DNA from: Solenopsis invicta
Lineage: Eukaryota > Arthropoda > Insecta > Hymenoptera > Formicidae
Direction of reading: 5' to 3'
Length of the DNA stretch: 64,000 nt
Assembly: GCF_016802725.1 (NCBI RefSeq)
Contig: NC_052673.1
Coordinates: 14,147,037 to 14,211,036, forward strand
Made by a program: the position numbers and the translations under genes. Below, in pieces: positions 1-12,540 of this stretch (its first letter is position 1; every line of letters begins with the position of its first letter). The notes under the pieces were generated by a model. The model was not told the origin of the DNA. It made no database searches and saw nothing but the letters and a program-made list of their open reading frames with translations.

Positions 1-3000
1 CAGATATGCAAGCCGCACGCGACTTGTATGCAGTCCGCGATTGCCGACTGTATAAATAATCGCGATCGTATTAATCTCTCCGAGGTATCGAGAGCGGATA
101 AATCCGCTGAACGCTCGAAATGTGCTCGCTCGTCAATGTTCGAATTGCCTGGCTCAGTTTCGACTGTGCCGACGTAAATCACGTATCCATGTATGCAAGC
201 GCGTAATGTGATATTGACAAAAAAAAACAAAATAAAAGGAAAAGAGAAAATTGTATAACGTTATACATAAAATAATATCAATGCTCTTACGTTAGTGAAT
301 TGAGACAAGTCTTGTTCCGTTGGGCTCCGTGTGCCTTTTGGTTTTCATACTTCATTACTCTTGCACATAAATTCACAATCTCTAATTATATATGTCGCGC
401 ATCGCGTGATGCATTCGAAACTATAAATATAATACAGGTATAACCGGGAAAATGATACCTTTGTGTAAAATATACGCGTCAGAGTGCATCTCATTTCCTC
501 AGTCGATGCTAAAGCCTTCTGGCTAATAGTTGCTATACTTATCCTTTACCTTGACTAGAAATTATCTTTACAACATACGTCAAATAAATTAATACATGAC
601 GGAAGGAGTGTGAATTCTGAAAGGCACAAAATTAAAATTTAATTGATCATTGTTAATTGCTTAAAATTTCAAATGTATATCAAGCAAACAATTTAGCATC
701 CGTTAATATACAAGTTCTTAATTTTACTATATATTAACTCATTGTTTCCTCGTTCACTAACTACAAAACAATAAATCAATTTAAATTTAATCGAAAAATT
801 GATTGTTTATATATTATCTCGATATTTTATAACAGATTAATATATTTTCTTATATTTTTATCACAATAGTTGCGATATGATTGCCGCTTTACAAAAGTAT
901 ATAGGGACATGGTCGAACCTACTTTCTCTATCCTACATTACGTGGCATAATTCTAAGGTCAGGGCTGTAGTATCAACTTGAAGTCGATAATTGTGCAAGG
1001 ATGACCATACGCGGTTATATACAGCGACTTGTAAAAACTCGTGCGAACTCGCGTACGGACAGCGATTTTCTTGTCAAACGTTCATGTATTTTTGACTCGC
1101 TGCCAGATTAACATTTTCCACCATATTTTTTTCATACTGATAATTGCCCATTATAATTAGCGATATTGATTTCCATTCCTTCAATAAATAACTTTTTTAT
1201 ATATTAACCCTCTCCCACGTTATACGACATGATCAGCAATGGTTAATAATCGTTTATTGCATTTAAAAGTTTAAGAAAGAAATGAGAATAACACCTCCCA
1301 ATCGTCAAATATCGATCTCTTATTTTGGTACCTAAATAATAATTCGTTGTTAATAAATATTAATAGTATTATCAACATAAATTATGCGCGTGAAAATGTT
1401 TTTAATATATCATAATCTTGTATAAAAAAGCCCATGCAAATATAAATATCACATCCGATATCTTATTTTATATTATAATCTATATACACATAACGCGTAC
1501 GTGGCGCATGTATACATATTATTATAATAATAAATAAATCAAAGTCATCACCTCTCTTTCACTTTCACTTAGCAATATTGCATTAGACGCTTTCATATTT
1601 ATTCTAATCTTAATGGTCTTTATGTGACAAATGTGATATTTATATTTATTGAAAAAAAAGAATTGTGTGAGGAATGAAGGAGTTTGTTAAAAAAAATTCC
1701 AGTTTCTTTATTTTCTTGATTCTGTTGATTTGATTTTTCATCATGTCACGCTTAGGCCGCGATATAATGGGAAAAGTAATCACATTATCGAAAGTAACAG
1801 ACCGTTTTGGAATGTGGCAAGTATGTCGTAGATAAAATATAACAAGGGTCGATCGGAAACTTCGACGGTGCGTAAGCATTATTAAGATGACGATCTGCAA
1901 ATCAATTTTAACGTAACGTAAAATCTCACATTAAAAAATATAATTTCAAACGCTGGCGAAGTTTGAAAAATGCTAGAGAGACTTCTAAAAAAATTTTGAA
2001 AAACGGAAATATTGATTTAACAATAAATTATTAGAATACGTGATAGTTTCATATCTATATATTATATTTTTCAAGAAATCATGTGGTAGGCGTCCCATTT
2101 TCATTTTTTCCTGACAATCACACGTCGGTTCGCGATCGACCCTTAATCGCCACGTAGAATCGATTGCATGACGATGAATGACATCGATACGAATCTCCGC
2201 GTAAAAAAAATAAATAAATAAAGGACGCGCAACCGTATTTCCCTGTGAACCGATCGCAATGGAAATACTACCGTAGACTGGCATGCGTCACGAATCACGG
2301 GAAATAATCAGAAATGAATTCTGTTCGAAATCAAAGGGTGCCTATGTGATGTCCGAATGATTAATAACATCGCAATTAAGTTCCTCACAACAAGATAATA
2401 ATAACAATCCATATAGTCTACTTAAAAAAAAAATTGAGAATGTTAAAAATTTTAATTCATTATAGCTTTTTGTTTTAACAATTGTTTAAAACTTTATATA
2501 AACAATATCTAAACGACATTACCATCGAGATTGTCGTCAAAGTTCACAAAAAGTTTTTAACTTAATTTGTATAATAAGGCAATAATCGTAAGAAAGAGGT
2601 AGAAAGAAAAAGTTATTCTGATTGGATGATATCGCAACTTCGAACTCGCAAATTGCCATTTCCCTGCTGCAAAGGAATATTATGAATTGCGAAAGAAATT
2701 AAAGTCTCACAAAAGTAGGACATTAGAATCAAAACTTTTACGTTTGATCTTCAACGCAAGCCAGTCTTCGACAATGAAATTAATATTAATAAATATTATA
2801 TATATTATATGTACAACTCGCACCGTGCGAGCTCCATTGTTACCGGTTGCATTATCGCTGTCGATCGAAAATTAATCGTAATAATTCGAACGCTTCCTCG
2901 TTATCGTCGAGTCTACCAACAAGGGAAGAATTCGTTCAATCTTAAAGCTAATTTTCGGGCAGAATAATCTCATATCTATTGATCAACCCTTTTGCCACCT

Positions 3001-6000
3001 CTAGGGGATTTAAATTCGAAACTTCGTTCTTTCATTCGTGACGAATGTCGGCACATTGACAAGGAAAAGTTCCGGAATTCTATACGCGATTTTCTGCCAC
3101 TTTCGGAATAAGCTGTCTATCTCAGCATTGATTACGTCATTGCTGAGATATTGCTCATGGTATCGCTCATGGTATTCGCGATTTCCAGCTCTAATAGCGA
3201 TTACTAGCGTCACGTAGATTTTAGATCGAAATGCGAAACTGTTTATGAAATTCTTATCTTAGGAGTTAAGTATAAATCTCGCCCACCGAGGAAAATAGTA
3301 AAATACAATCTTAACATTAATTGTTATCTCAAGGCCGTATATTTGTCATTACAATTTATTTCATGGATGCGTGATATATATTTTTAACGTTAAAGTCAAT
3401 TTAGAGATGAAATCGCAATACGTGTGCAAATTTTTTTTTTTTTTTTTTCAAAAAACTATCGAAATTTCTGTAAATTCTGATTTTATTGCGAAATTGGAAA
3501 TTCTAAAATCACTTTGCGCTTAATTTCCTTTTATTTACAATATTTGCTTAATAATTAAACGTAAATCGATTTAGAGGACAGAAGATTTACTTCGCGTTTC
3601 GATCAAACGTTACACTAGCGTGTTCGCAAAAATAGCAATTATGGTTTCTATGAATAATAAAATACGAGCTAGATTTGTCTCGACATATCGATTGGCTGCC
3701 CGTTCGTGAATCAGCCACGTCGGATCGGGTTTTGCGGTTGAACTTTCGGCGCGGCGTACTCGCGTTAGGCGGAGTTCGGTGGATTTTAATGGAATGGGGT
3801 TTATATAGATTGAGTTTACGGATTATTAATACGAGCGATTATCAGACGAGAGCGGGGACGGGCGCGAGCTCGGGGCAGGGACTCGATGCAGCGATATATT
3901 ATGTCAAGTTTATCTAAAAATGGAAGACATGGGACACGGGGCTGTGTGCGGAGAAACACGTTCCGCGAGAGATGGGGATCGATAGTTTCTCTGGAAGACG
4001 GGTCGATTCTATCGGACCTGGATCTGCTATAGATCTAACTGTAAGCGCAGCGACGCGCAACCTTCACAACTGTCGTTCCTTTTTTCTTCACTTCTGCTGT
4101 TTTTGCACGTTAATTTTAATTACATATATGCAATAATTATTAATTATAATTTCATTAAAATTGTTAATTAATAATTATATGATATATTTTATATGAAACA
4201 AATAGCTTAAAAAAAATAAATAGAGGTTTAATTCACTGAATCCAAGTTTGTAATATTATTACTTCATTTTAAATAAAATCGCAGATTAAATATAAAGCAA
4301 AGGATAAAGTTAATATACAACAAAAGTTATAATTGTGTTGCAGTTAAATATAAAAGTCAAATCAAAATAAAAAAATAGCTGTTAAAATAAATATTTAATT
4401 CTTTTATTGAAATTATAAAGTAAAGGTCGCGTGTCGCTGACTTACGATATAATCGAAAGAAAAAGAGCGATCTTTCTACATCGATCTTTCTATATCAGTA
4501 GAAGGCAAAGGCATCCTATGAATCAAGATCTCTCATAGATCTACATGGAAGAGAAAGAAATGAGCTTCACTAAATGATATTTAGACGATTTCAACGGAAG
4601 ACAACATTTCAGATCAAGAATAATACTTTTACATCGACTTATAATATGATCGACATAAAAGGGACAATAGGGATTTAAGGAAAAGAAAGAGAAACAGCGT
4701 AAAAAAAAACAATAAAGAAAATTTGCGAAACAATCGAAACATTAAGGAATTATTTATACATTCATAGGCCTATTTTAAGCAAAGTTATTTTAAGCAAATT
4801 CTTAAAATCAGATGTTGTAAAAGACCTAAATAAATCTTACAAAATTTAGAATTAAATGGAGAAATTTAAATTAAATTAAGATACGTTTGTAATTAAAATT
4901 AGATCAGATAATTCTTGAAATCAGATAGTGGAGAATAATAAGTAGCTTAATTGCCGAAATTGTTCTGATTCAGAATGGCCGCCAGTATTTCACGAGCGTA
5001 ATGAGAATTTAAAATCTATTCATAGATTACGGCGTGGATTAACCTATTAATAAAATTGGAAGGAAGAGATAAAACGATATCGAACAGAGTCATGAAAAAT
5101 GAAAGCCAAGACAGCAAAGGCATTTGTTAATAGGATTTCAACGATAGTGTTTCATCCTCGATCTGTCGTTCGATCGGGCCGTTCATCACTTCTCATTTTC
5201 CCTCGTTAATACCGGCCTCCGCTAGACGTGAAGGTCGATTTGTATGTAGATTTATGTCAGCTGTCGACCGTTATTACCGATATACATCGAATAATACGAT
5301 TTCATTTTTGAAATTTGTCTTAACTTTGATCTCTGATACGAGTAAAGTAAAAGTTATTTCAACCAATTTCTCATAAATTGAAAAATATGTTTAATTCTTC
5401 GGAAATCCTATTAATGCCATCAAAAGATATTTCAAAATGGTTTTACAATAAAAATTTTTACAATATTCAACGCAATTTCACGATTCAATGTTACAGATGA
5501 TTAATGATATGATACATCATTGAAAATATGAGAATTAATTATATTTCATTCATAAATATTACTGTTCAATACATATTATTGTTACGTAATTTTGCTAAAT
5601 CTAACAAACAATGTAATGAAACTTTAAAATATGTTGTAATGGCTTTCCACAATCCTCGAAAAAAAAAATGCTCCAGAGGTCGTAATCGCAATTTCAAGAT
5701 TTTTCTTTAAACTGTAAGAAGAACCAGTTTTATTTTCTTTCGAGCGGCATTCAAAACTAGCGTGGATCAGAGTGATGAAACGAAAACAGATGATGTTGAC
5801 GAAATAACGAAGGAAGACAGACACGCGGCCGTTTTATTCGTCTCACCGGATATTCGAGACGATCTAGACTAACTATCGTGAAATCCGCAGAGAATGAAAA
5901 CAAAAATATACCCGAGAAAATTAAAATTCACGTAGCTGGAAAATGTAATTACGCTTTAAATATGACGGACCCGACGGGTGCGGTAATATCCTTGGAGATA

Positions 6001-7792
6001 AATTTTTCTGTATAAATCACGTTTGTTATATGAGGAAAAAGAAACTATAAAATGGATCTTTTTTTAAGTGATATAAAGTACAATTTTAAGTAAAGTACAT
6101 TCCAAAATAATATAAAGGGAAGACGTATTATAAATGCGTAAAGCAATAATGAAGAGATTACAGACAAAATAAAAATGTATCACCAAAAAAAAAATGTCGA
6201 TGTACAAAATTACTGTGATTTATTTTACTTTTTTGTTTCTAAATTATATTATATGGAGCCCGATTAATTGAGAAATTAAATCGAGAAATAGCGGCGAAAT
6301 CACAAGAAGAGCAAAAAGTTGAGTATATTTGCCATTACTCCATCTTTATAACTATGACATCGATTTAGAATTTGGTAAAGAGATAGCAATTACTATGGGA
6401 TTTATTACTAATGTCTTTTTAAAATTTTTGCCGGGATGCCTACGACGAAACGCTAAGTTCGTTACGATTAATGTGCGCGATTCTTCGGTCAACGCGTACC
6501 TGAGCAATCCTAGAGATTAATCAATGTAACGTAGCGGAACGGAACGCTCGCATGTTGGGCACCTCATTGGTCTGCCAATCTGGACATTTTCAGCGATAAA
6601 TCTCTAGAAACCAAGCGAGCGAAACGTCGGCTATCCTATTAATTGCCGCGTCCCCATGGAGATTGGAATCGAGATTATCGCCTAATCCCTAAGAATAGAG
6701 GAGAAGAGGGTAACATGGCACCAAATTTCGTTTATTAAATAACTTTATCAATAATCAATATTTTATATTGGAGCTTGAACAATTATATTCGTCAAATCAA
6801 AGTGTTGTTTGACACTTGATTCTAGATTGAAAGTAAAGAAAAATGTATTACTTAGAACGTAATTTTTTAAGATGTAACTCACTGCATAATCGATGGAAGA
6901 AGAAAAGTGATAGTAACATTACTAGCCCAAAAATAAATTTAAAAAATTGATTGAGTTTAAAAAACACAATATTTTCTTACAAAATTATATATTTTTAATT
7001 TTCTATCGTTTAGAATTTTCCTGCGTTCAGAAATATTAGAGATATCATCTAATCCTTGTTTAACATTAAACAATAAGGACGAAATGATATCTCTAATGAT
7101 GCCACAATACCCCTTTCTCTGCCAATTCAAAATTCGTACCTTGACAACGGCAGTGTATCGGAGAGAAACAGATAATACTCAGAGAGATCAAACCTATCTT
7201 CTCTTCGATAATCAAAGTTTATCTTTAGAATTAATTTTCTCAACTTTAATTCGTCATAAACTATTAGAAGCAAACAAAACGTGGATTAAATTTCTCCACC
7301 GGTTTCAATCCCTTCTTCTACGTCTACCATATTTTTCAAATTCAAACTTTTACCTTTAAAAAAAAAGTAAAAGTTTTTTCCATATCACGAAATACATTTA
7401 AAAGATAATAATGTGTAATTCTCTTATATCGACTTAATGCTATAAAAAATTTGAGTATATGTAAGCTTATTTAGACGACTAGGCTTGCATACTTTTGTTT
7501 TAAAAAGACATATTGAGGTAAAATCTCTGTTATTATTGATCTCTCATATTAAAGATAAAATGTATCAACGAGCATTCTGACTTGACAACAGATAAGAACG
7601 ACATAATCATGAATTTCTAAGTGAGAACGCAAACTATTTCGTCACTTAGCGCAGCCATCATGGACTACGAGCGAGTTAGACGTAACCCGCATAATTAACC
7701 GTCCTTGTCTTTAACGAAGCCTTGTTTCGTCCTTGCCCTTATCTCAGACAATCGAAAGATTCGACCTGAGTGAGTAGATATAGTCCATCAAC
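1..7792. other. Region downstream of Shal with no recognised gene
   Basis: AT-rich sequence with only short scattered frames (up to about 100 codons) and no protein I recognise. A GC-richer island at about 3.68-4.03 kb contains an 80-codon plus-strand frame of unknown meaning. A 20-base T tract is at 3430-3449. Short tandem duplications occur, for example GCTCATGGTAT twice near 3152-3175. It may include alternative 3' exons or UTR of Shal, or be intergenic. Confidence 0.5.
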
Positions 7793-8606
7793 TTTATTAA
7801 TCTCTTTAGACGTACGATTTAATCTTCAAGGAAATTTGAATGGCGTTGAAGAGCGAATGCTATAGAAAAGATAGTTAACATTCTCGCCAGAAGAGAAATC
7901 GCACATCAACGACAACGAAAACGAAAATAGAATAGTTACGGTGGCCTGCAAAGAGAGACAAAGTATATACAACGCTCCGTCTTGTTCTCCGTTCGCGATA
8001 CGCATTGCAGTTAATCTTTGTCGCCAGAGGCCCTAGTTAATCGTAAATTTTGACTGAGAACGACTAGAGAGATCCTGAGGGACCAAGAATTAGGAGAAAC
8101 AACTGAATGCGACCGTTAAGCTGCTCATTCGGTTGGAAACAGCTGATTTCCATTAGTAGCGACGATTAAAAGCGTCTGGAGTTAAGCTCCTCGTGAAGAC
8201 GTTCGTTTAATTAAGACTTCTTACTCGCGATGTAAACTGCAATCGCAGCCAGTCTTGAACGAGAAGGTCGATTCGTCTTATCGAACCGAAGAGCCTAGGA
8301 ATAATACTTTCACGCTTGAAGCGATTAATTTCAACGAGACTGGAATATCCATCACCCATCGATACCTCACTCGCGACATCATTTGTTGTCCTCCGAGAAT
8401 TCACCGAGAAATTCATCGGATTGTTATCGACACTCGAGAACTCGACAGGGATAGCTAGCATTCTCGAAGAACAAGAATCCCGAGAGTCCACAATTCGGTC
8501 AGGACGACCGGGTTGCATTGTCATGCGTTTCGTACCCGGTAATCAATTCCGAAAATCAATTCTGTCGCCGAATGATTAAGATCGCGTCGATAGTCCTTAC
8601 CCCGGC
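7793..8606 (-). other. Shal: Probable Shal 3' untranslated region
   Basis: This is the sequence directly downstream of the TGA at 8609-8607. The first AATAAA on the minus strand that I see is at 7798-7793, and a weaker ATTAAA is at 8211-8206. The stretch is less AT-rich than the sequence further left, as expected for transcribed sequence. Overlapping short frames on both strands between 8207 and 8579 look fortuitous. The end point is a guess from the poly(A) hexamer alone. Confidence 0.3.
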
Positions 8607-8984
8607 TCACACCCTCGTCTCGTTGTACGGGCTGGACGAGCTCGCGCCCTGGCGATGCTGTCGGTCAGCATCGCCTGGCACGTTGAACACGACATTCGGC
8701 ACGGTCGTCGGGTCGACCGGAGCTGGCTGATAGTGCGACCGACCGGGTTGTGATTGGTGAGAATGGGAGGAAGACGAGGGCGCGGTCTCGTTTATGGAGG
8801 TAATCGAGGCGAGTATACGTCGACCGCGTACCTGGTAACGTTGGGGGTAGCAGCGCCCGCAGCAGGACTGCAGCAGGCCGCCCCTGGAGGCAGTGCTGTG
8901 CGCGGGGGAGGTCAGGGGCGATGGCGAGCCCGGCCTCTTCGGGGCGCCGTTGTACGGCACCTCCATCTCCACGAATTCGCGGTC
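8607..8984 (-). CDS. Shal: Shal/Kv4 potassium channel, terminal coding exon (C-terminal tail, ends ETRV)
   Basis: The last visible coding exon has 125 codons plus TGA. The acceptor is TTCCAG before 8984, phase 0. It starts DREFVEMEVPYNG, continues the LEKTT end of the previous exon, then KRPGSPSPLTSPAHST with several Ser/Thr-Pro sites that could be phosphorylated, then a cysteine cluster (LLQSCCGRCYPQRYQ). After residue 51 (RYQ) the sequence runs into a Ser/His/Gln/Pro-rich, low-complexity segment that I cannot match to remembered Shal proteins. It ends NETRV, a class I PDZ-ligand pattern (Thr at -2, Val at 0; codons at 8610-8621). A good alternative donor, CAG|GTACGC, sits exactly after RYQ at 8832/8831, so an isoform may leave this exon there and use a downstream exon. 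GC content is clearly above the flanks. The first 51 codons are very secure; the last 74 are probable. Confidence 0.9.
   Translation of the reverse strand, partial: DREFVEMEVPYNGAPKRPGSPSPLTSPAHSTASRGGLLQSCCGRCYPQRYQVRGRRILASITSINETAPSSSSHSHQSQPGRSHYQPAPVDPTTVPNVVFNVPGDADRQHRQGASSSSPYNETRV
8830..8833 (-). other. Candidate alternative 5' splice site in the last Shal exon
   Basis: On the minus strand the sequence reads CCAG|GTACGC, with AG at 8833-8832 and GT at 8831-8830. The cut would fall between codons after RYQ (phase 0, like the other tail introns) and at the point where I lose similarity to remembered Shal proteins. I did not find the acceptor or exon that would be joined; it could lie in 1-8600 or beyond the left edge. 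Confidence 0.45.
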
Positions 8985-9287
8985 CTGGAAAAATAATAAC
9001 AAACGGGGCTTTTAGGCGAGGAGGCTTCCTCGATTCGCGGGGAATTTTAACAGTGAAAAACGCTGGAGAGAAGAGCCATGCTGTAGGTTCGTTCATGCGC
9101 AATGAAGTTAATGAAGATACTCGTTGAACTGTGAAAGGTTCAGATAACGAATGGAAGAAAAATGAACTGGATGGAATAATAAAAAGACTGAGCTAACGTT
9201 AAAGGACCAAACAGATAGTCGATGAACCAAGAAAAATCGAGACAAGAAAAGGGAAGAGGGAAAACAAAGAATAAAAAGCCAAATTAA

Positions 9288-9412
9288 ATATATATATATA
9301 TATATATTTGATTTGTTTGATATATATATATATACATATATGTGTGTATATATGCACACACAGTATATATCGCATTATATATTGTGTACATATATATATA
9401 TATATATATATA
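9288..9412. repeat. Compound TA/TG microsatellite
   Basis: TA runs at about 9289-9307, 9320-9334 and 9389-9412 are separated by TG- and CA-containing spacers. Located 0.3 kb into the intron next to the terminal Shal exon. Confidence 0.95.
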
Positions 9413-9761
9413 AGAATTAAAGAGTATTAAAGCTTATTGAGGTAGGTGCTGAAAAGAAGATCCACGTGAGCAATGACTAGAGCGACGCTCGGAAAGAATA
9501 ATTGGATTGGATAGGAGAAAGTAATAAGAAAACCTCTGACGTGCAGGATCCTTCTGGTTCCATTCATTTTACAAAACAGGACAAAGAGTTGCGAAGCTGA
9601 AGATGCTACCAATTCTCAAGTAAGACACATTAATTAGGATGTCGCATTGCTGGGAAGCTTGATTTGAGCCATGCAAGATGAGACGTGGATAAACGCTTTT
9701 GCTAAAGAATACGTGGCATGCTGAAGACATGATTAATTCTCCGTCTGCAATCATATTTTTA

Positions 9762-9989
9762 CTCCCTCCGTCTGCAATTTGAGTCTTTTTCGTATAGCTC
9801 AATTCTTTTTATTGTTTTTTGAAAATTCTGGAAAAATTCAGATTAACCTTTCAACATCTTTGACATTACCACATAGTCTTCTTTAATTCAAATATTAAAA
9901 TATTTGATTAATAAAAATTGAAATTTAAAATAAAATTTGAGAATAAAATTTTGCTTATACCGAAAAAGACTCAAATTGTAGAAAGAGAG
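9762..9989. mobile_element. Miniature inverted-repeat element, about 228 bp
   Basis: The left end reads CTCCCTCCGTCTGCAATT followed by TGAGTCTTTTTCG. The right end, read on the other strand, is CTCTCTTTCTACAATT followed by the same TGAGTCTTTTTCG. The inverted arms are therefore about 36 bp, with a 13-base perfect core and few differences elsewhere. The left end is next to TA (9760-9761), and TTA follows the right end, as expected for Tc1/mariner-type MITEs. The CTCCCTCCGT start resembles Stowaway termini, which may be coincidence. The phrase CTCCGTCTGCAAT also occurs once more just outside at about 9739. The centre is AT-rich with no coding sequence. Confidence 0.55.
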
Positions 9990-10731
9990 TTAAGTAACGT
10001 TATTGCTTCATCGACGTTATACGTATTTATTTACAGTAAGAGCGCATTAGAGCGCAGTTAGAGAACGGAAACATATTTATGAATTTATCATCACACAATT
10101 TCTAACCAACTGTAATAGAATTATTAAATAATTAATTTTTCTTATCGCAAAAGCAAAATGATTAACCACCTAATTACATACAAAGCACTGCGTTGAATTA
10201 AAAAAACATGCATGTTAACAGGCTTTCAGCATAATCACATCTCGCACTTTCTTCATGACGTAATATAAATTCCCTCTCATATAAAAATCTCTCTGACGTA
10301 TTTTTCATTAAATTTTAATTACTGACGGATAATAATTTTTCGCAACAGCTAGCTAATTAATTAATCCACTTTGCATACAATGCCATTTTCGCGCCGAGAC
10401 AGAATACAGCGAAGCTGCATTTCTCGACGCGTTGCCGTCGCTGGCACAAGTTTGGTCTGCCATGTATTGCTTAATATATATACAAAGTTGCTGGTTAACC
10501 CAAATTAAGCTGAGATAAGAAAGCAAGCAGCGCGCACCCTTTCTCCATTGTTTCTCAGCTATTTTATACTTGCATTTCATCTGCGGTTCTACAAACTTCC
10601 GCTTGAATTCTGCGTGCGTCATATTTCGGATTAATTTGAGACAGCTTTAATTACGATGGCTAATATTCTAATTACATGTGCTCATATATTCACACAAGTA
10701 AGCTTAAATTAAATGCTACAATAGTAATAAC

Positions 10732-10972
10732 CACGGAAATAAACAATTCTGCTAAAGTATCAAAATTTTAACTGGATTCAGATCTGAAAGTAATTTTATT
10801 AAACCATCAAAGTATGTAAGATGCTCAAGTTGATGGAATGTCAAAACTTTTTGCAGCATTGTTCATCACGCTTGAACATTCTTCATAATCATCTTGACGG
10901 TTAAACAAAATTATTTTCAGATCTGTATTCAGCTAAACTTTTAGATATTTTAAAAAAATCGTTTATTTCGTG
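10732..10972. mobile_element. Long-terminal-inverted-repeat MITE family, copy 1
   Basis: The two halves are inverted copies of each other over about 100 bp. The left starts CACGGAAATAAAC and contains CAGATCTGAAAGTAATTTTA. The right, reverse-complemented, starts CACGAAATAAAC and contains CAGATCTGAAAATAATTTTG; both arms reach a GCTCAAG / GTTCAAG block. The right end abuts TA (10973-10974). The centre carries TTTTTGCAGCATTGTTCATC, also found in copy 4. There is no reading frame, so it would be a non-autonomous element. Confidence 0.75.
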
Positions 10973-11926
10973 TAATTTATTTAAATAACGTTTATTTAAA
11001 TAAATCTATTGATTTCTGTCAACAATACGATTTGTCTTCAATCAAAATCCATGTCATTTAACATATTTTGATGTTTCTCAATACTATCTCTTTTTCGTCA
11101 CTTATTTAGTCTCCCATGTATTGTTTATTAGATAATAAATATTTCAAAAAAAATAATAATTCGCACTTTTCGTAAAAAAAATATGCAAATAAAGATAATT
11201 TTGTGAAAAAAGAATATTTCATTATAATACATTTTTTCAAAACTTTTTCTTCAACATTTTTATCGATTTGATTCTTCTTTATTTTACTTCATTTTTTTTC
11301 TTTTTCTATTTTATTTTACTATGTGCGATCTGTCACTGTTGTTTTATTTTTTTTAAATTAAATTATTAAAAAAGTTTCGATAGATACAAAGAGATATACA
11401 CGTGAAAGTCCGTGATCCGCTGAAGAACTAGAATGTCTCGAGGAAATCCTACGGGGACGATGCTCGGAAAACGAGAGGTTATCGAGTGATCTCAATGTCG
11501 CTCGAGTGAACGTCGCGTTCTTGGGCGCCGCGAAAAAGGATATTGCTCGTGGAGCAACGCCTCGATCTCTTTTACGATAAACACGCCTGAACAACTCGAC
11601 GTGGTCCGCGTAAACTGGCAAAAGCTTTTGCCATACGATAGATGACGATCGTGATCACGATAACCCTCGTCATTTTACCTAATTAGTAGACTCTACACTA
11701 TTATGCTATTTATGATTAAAAGATCGTTTCGCTAGATTAAGTGACGTTAAAAAATGCACCGTTTACGATATATAAATTATTTATGTTAAATTAAAAAATG
11801 ATGAGATGAAAAGCATTATGAGAAATTTTCCAGCAAGGGACTCTCACTGAATATCAAATATAGAAATGACTCTTGTGTCAATTTGTACCACTTGTTGGAA
11901 AGCTCTCATGGTATTGCACTGATATA

Positions 11927-12540
11927 TTAACCCTTTGTCAATGGGCGTGCCCGTTTGGACTGTTTGGTACAGCCCCTTTTATTTTGTAAACTGCTCGCTC
12001 GATTTTCGTGTAACTTGATTTATAAGGTAATTTAACGATGTTTTATTGGAATAGATAAAAAAATAAAAAATTTGAAATTGTGAATCCAATGAAGTGGAAA
12101 GAATTAAAACAAAAATCTGGCAATGAATATCGTTAAAGTCGGTTTTAGGAAATTTTTAATATTGCCAAGTAATATAAGTTTTCAGCGTTGTTTTATTTAA
12201 AGCTTGAGTTGGCCGAGTGAGATAAGCGCATTTAAACTTTTAAACCCTGATGAAGCCCTATGTTACAAATTTCTCCTTCATTGGAGGTCCTACTTTTCTA
12301 AATTTTTCTATTTTTAGATTACATTGAAATTCAGCGATTATATAAACTCCCTAAAACTAAGTTTCATGATAATTAAATTATTTTGTTGAAAATTCGATCA
12401 ATCATATTGAATTTTAAATTTATGAATTCTGAGATATGAGCTATAGAATCAAATTTAGCAACCCCAAAACTCTAACAAAGTAACTTGCAAGGTTTTCCAT
12501 AAATTACTTTGTTAGAAAGTTCCCGTTCTCAAAAGATTAA
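11927..12540. mobile_element. Candidate piggyBac-like miniature element with TTAA at both ends
   Basis: A TTAA at 11927-11930 is followed by CCCTTTGTCAATGGGC. At the other side, the reverse strand from the TTAA at 12537-12540 reads TCTTTTGAGAACGGG. TTAA target duplication plus a CCCTTTG-type start is the pattern of piggyBac elements. The interior (606 bp) has no coding sequence. It does include TGGCCGAGTGAG at 12210-12221, a good tRNA A-box, and GTTACAAATTTC at 12262-12273, a weak B-box, suggesting a tRNA-derived piece. A 12 bp inverted repeat (CTAACAAAGTAA / TTACTTTGTTAG) lies at 12472-12515. Ends are only moderately similar, so the call is tentative. Confidence 0.4.

Noticed and set aside
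1205..1250. TTAACCCTCTCCCACG as a second piggyBac-like end
   Set aside because: No matching inverted end with TTAA found nearby.
8665..9102. 145-codon minus-strand frame, and plus-strand frames at 8518-8730 and 8754-8996
   Set aside because: They overlap the Shal terminal exon in other frames; the GC-rich exon lacks stops in shadow frames. The Shal frame continues the known protein, these do not.
12204..12280. tRNA gene suggested by the A-box TGGCCGAGTGAG
   Set aside because: The B-box is weak and no acceptor or anticodon stem forms; at most a tRNA-derived repeat piece.
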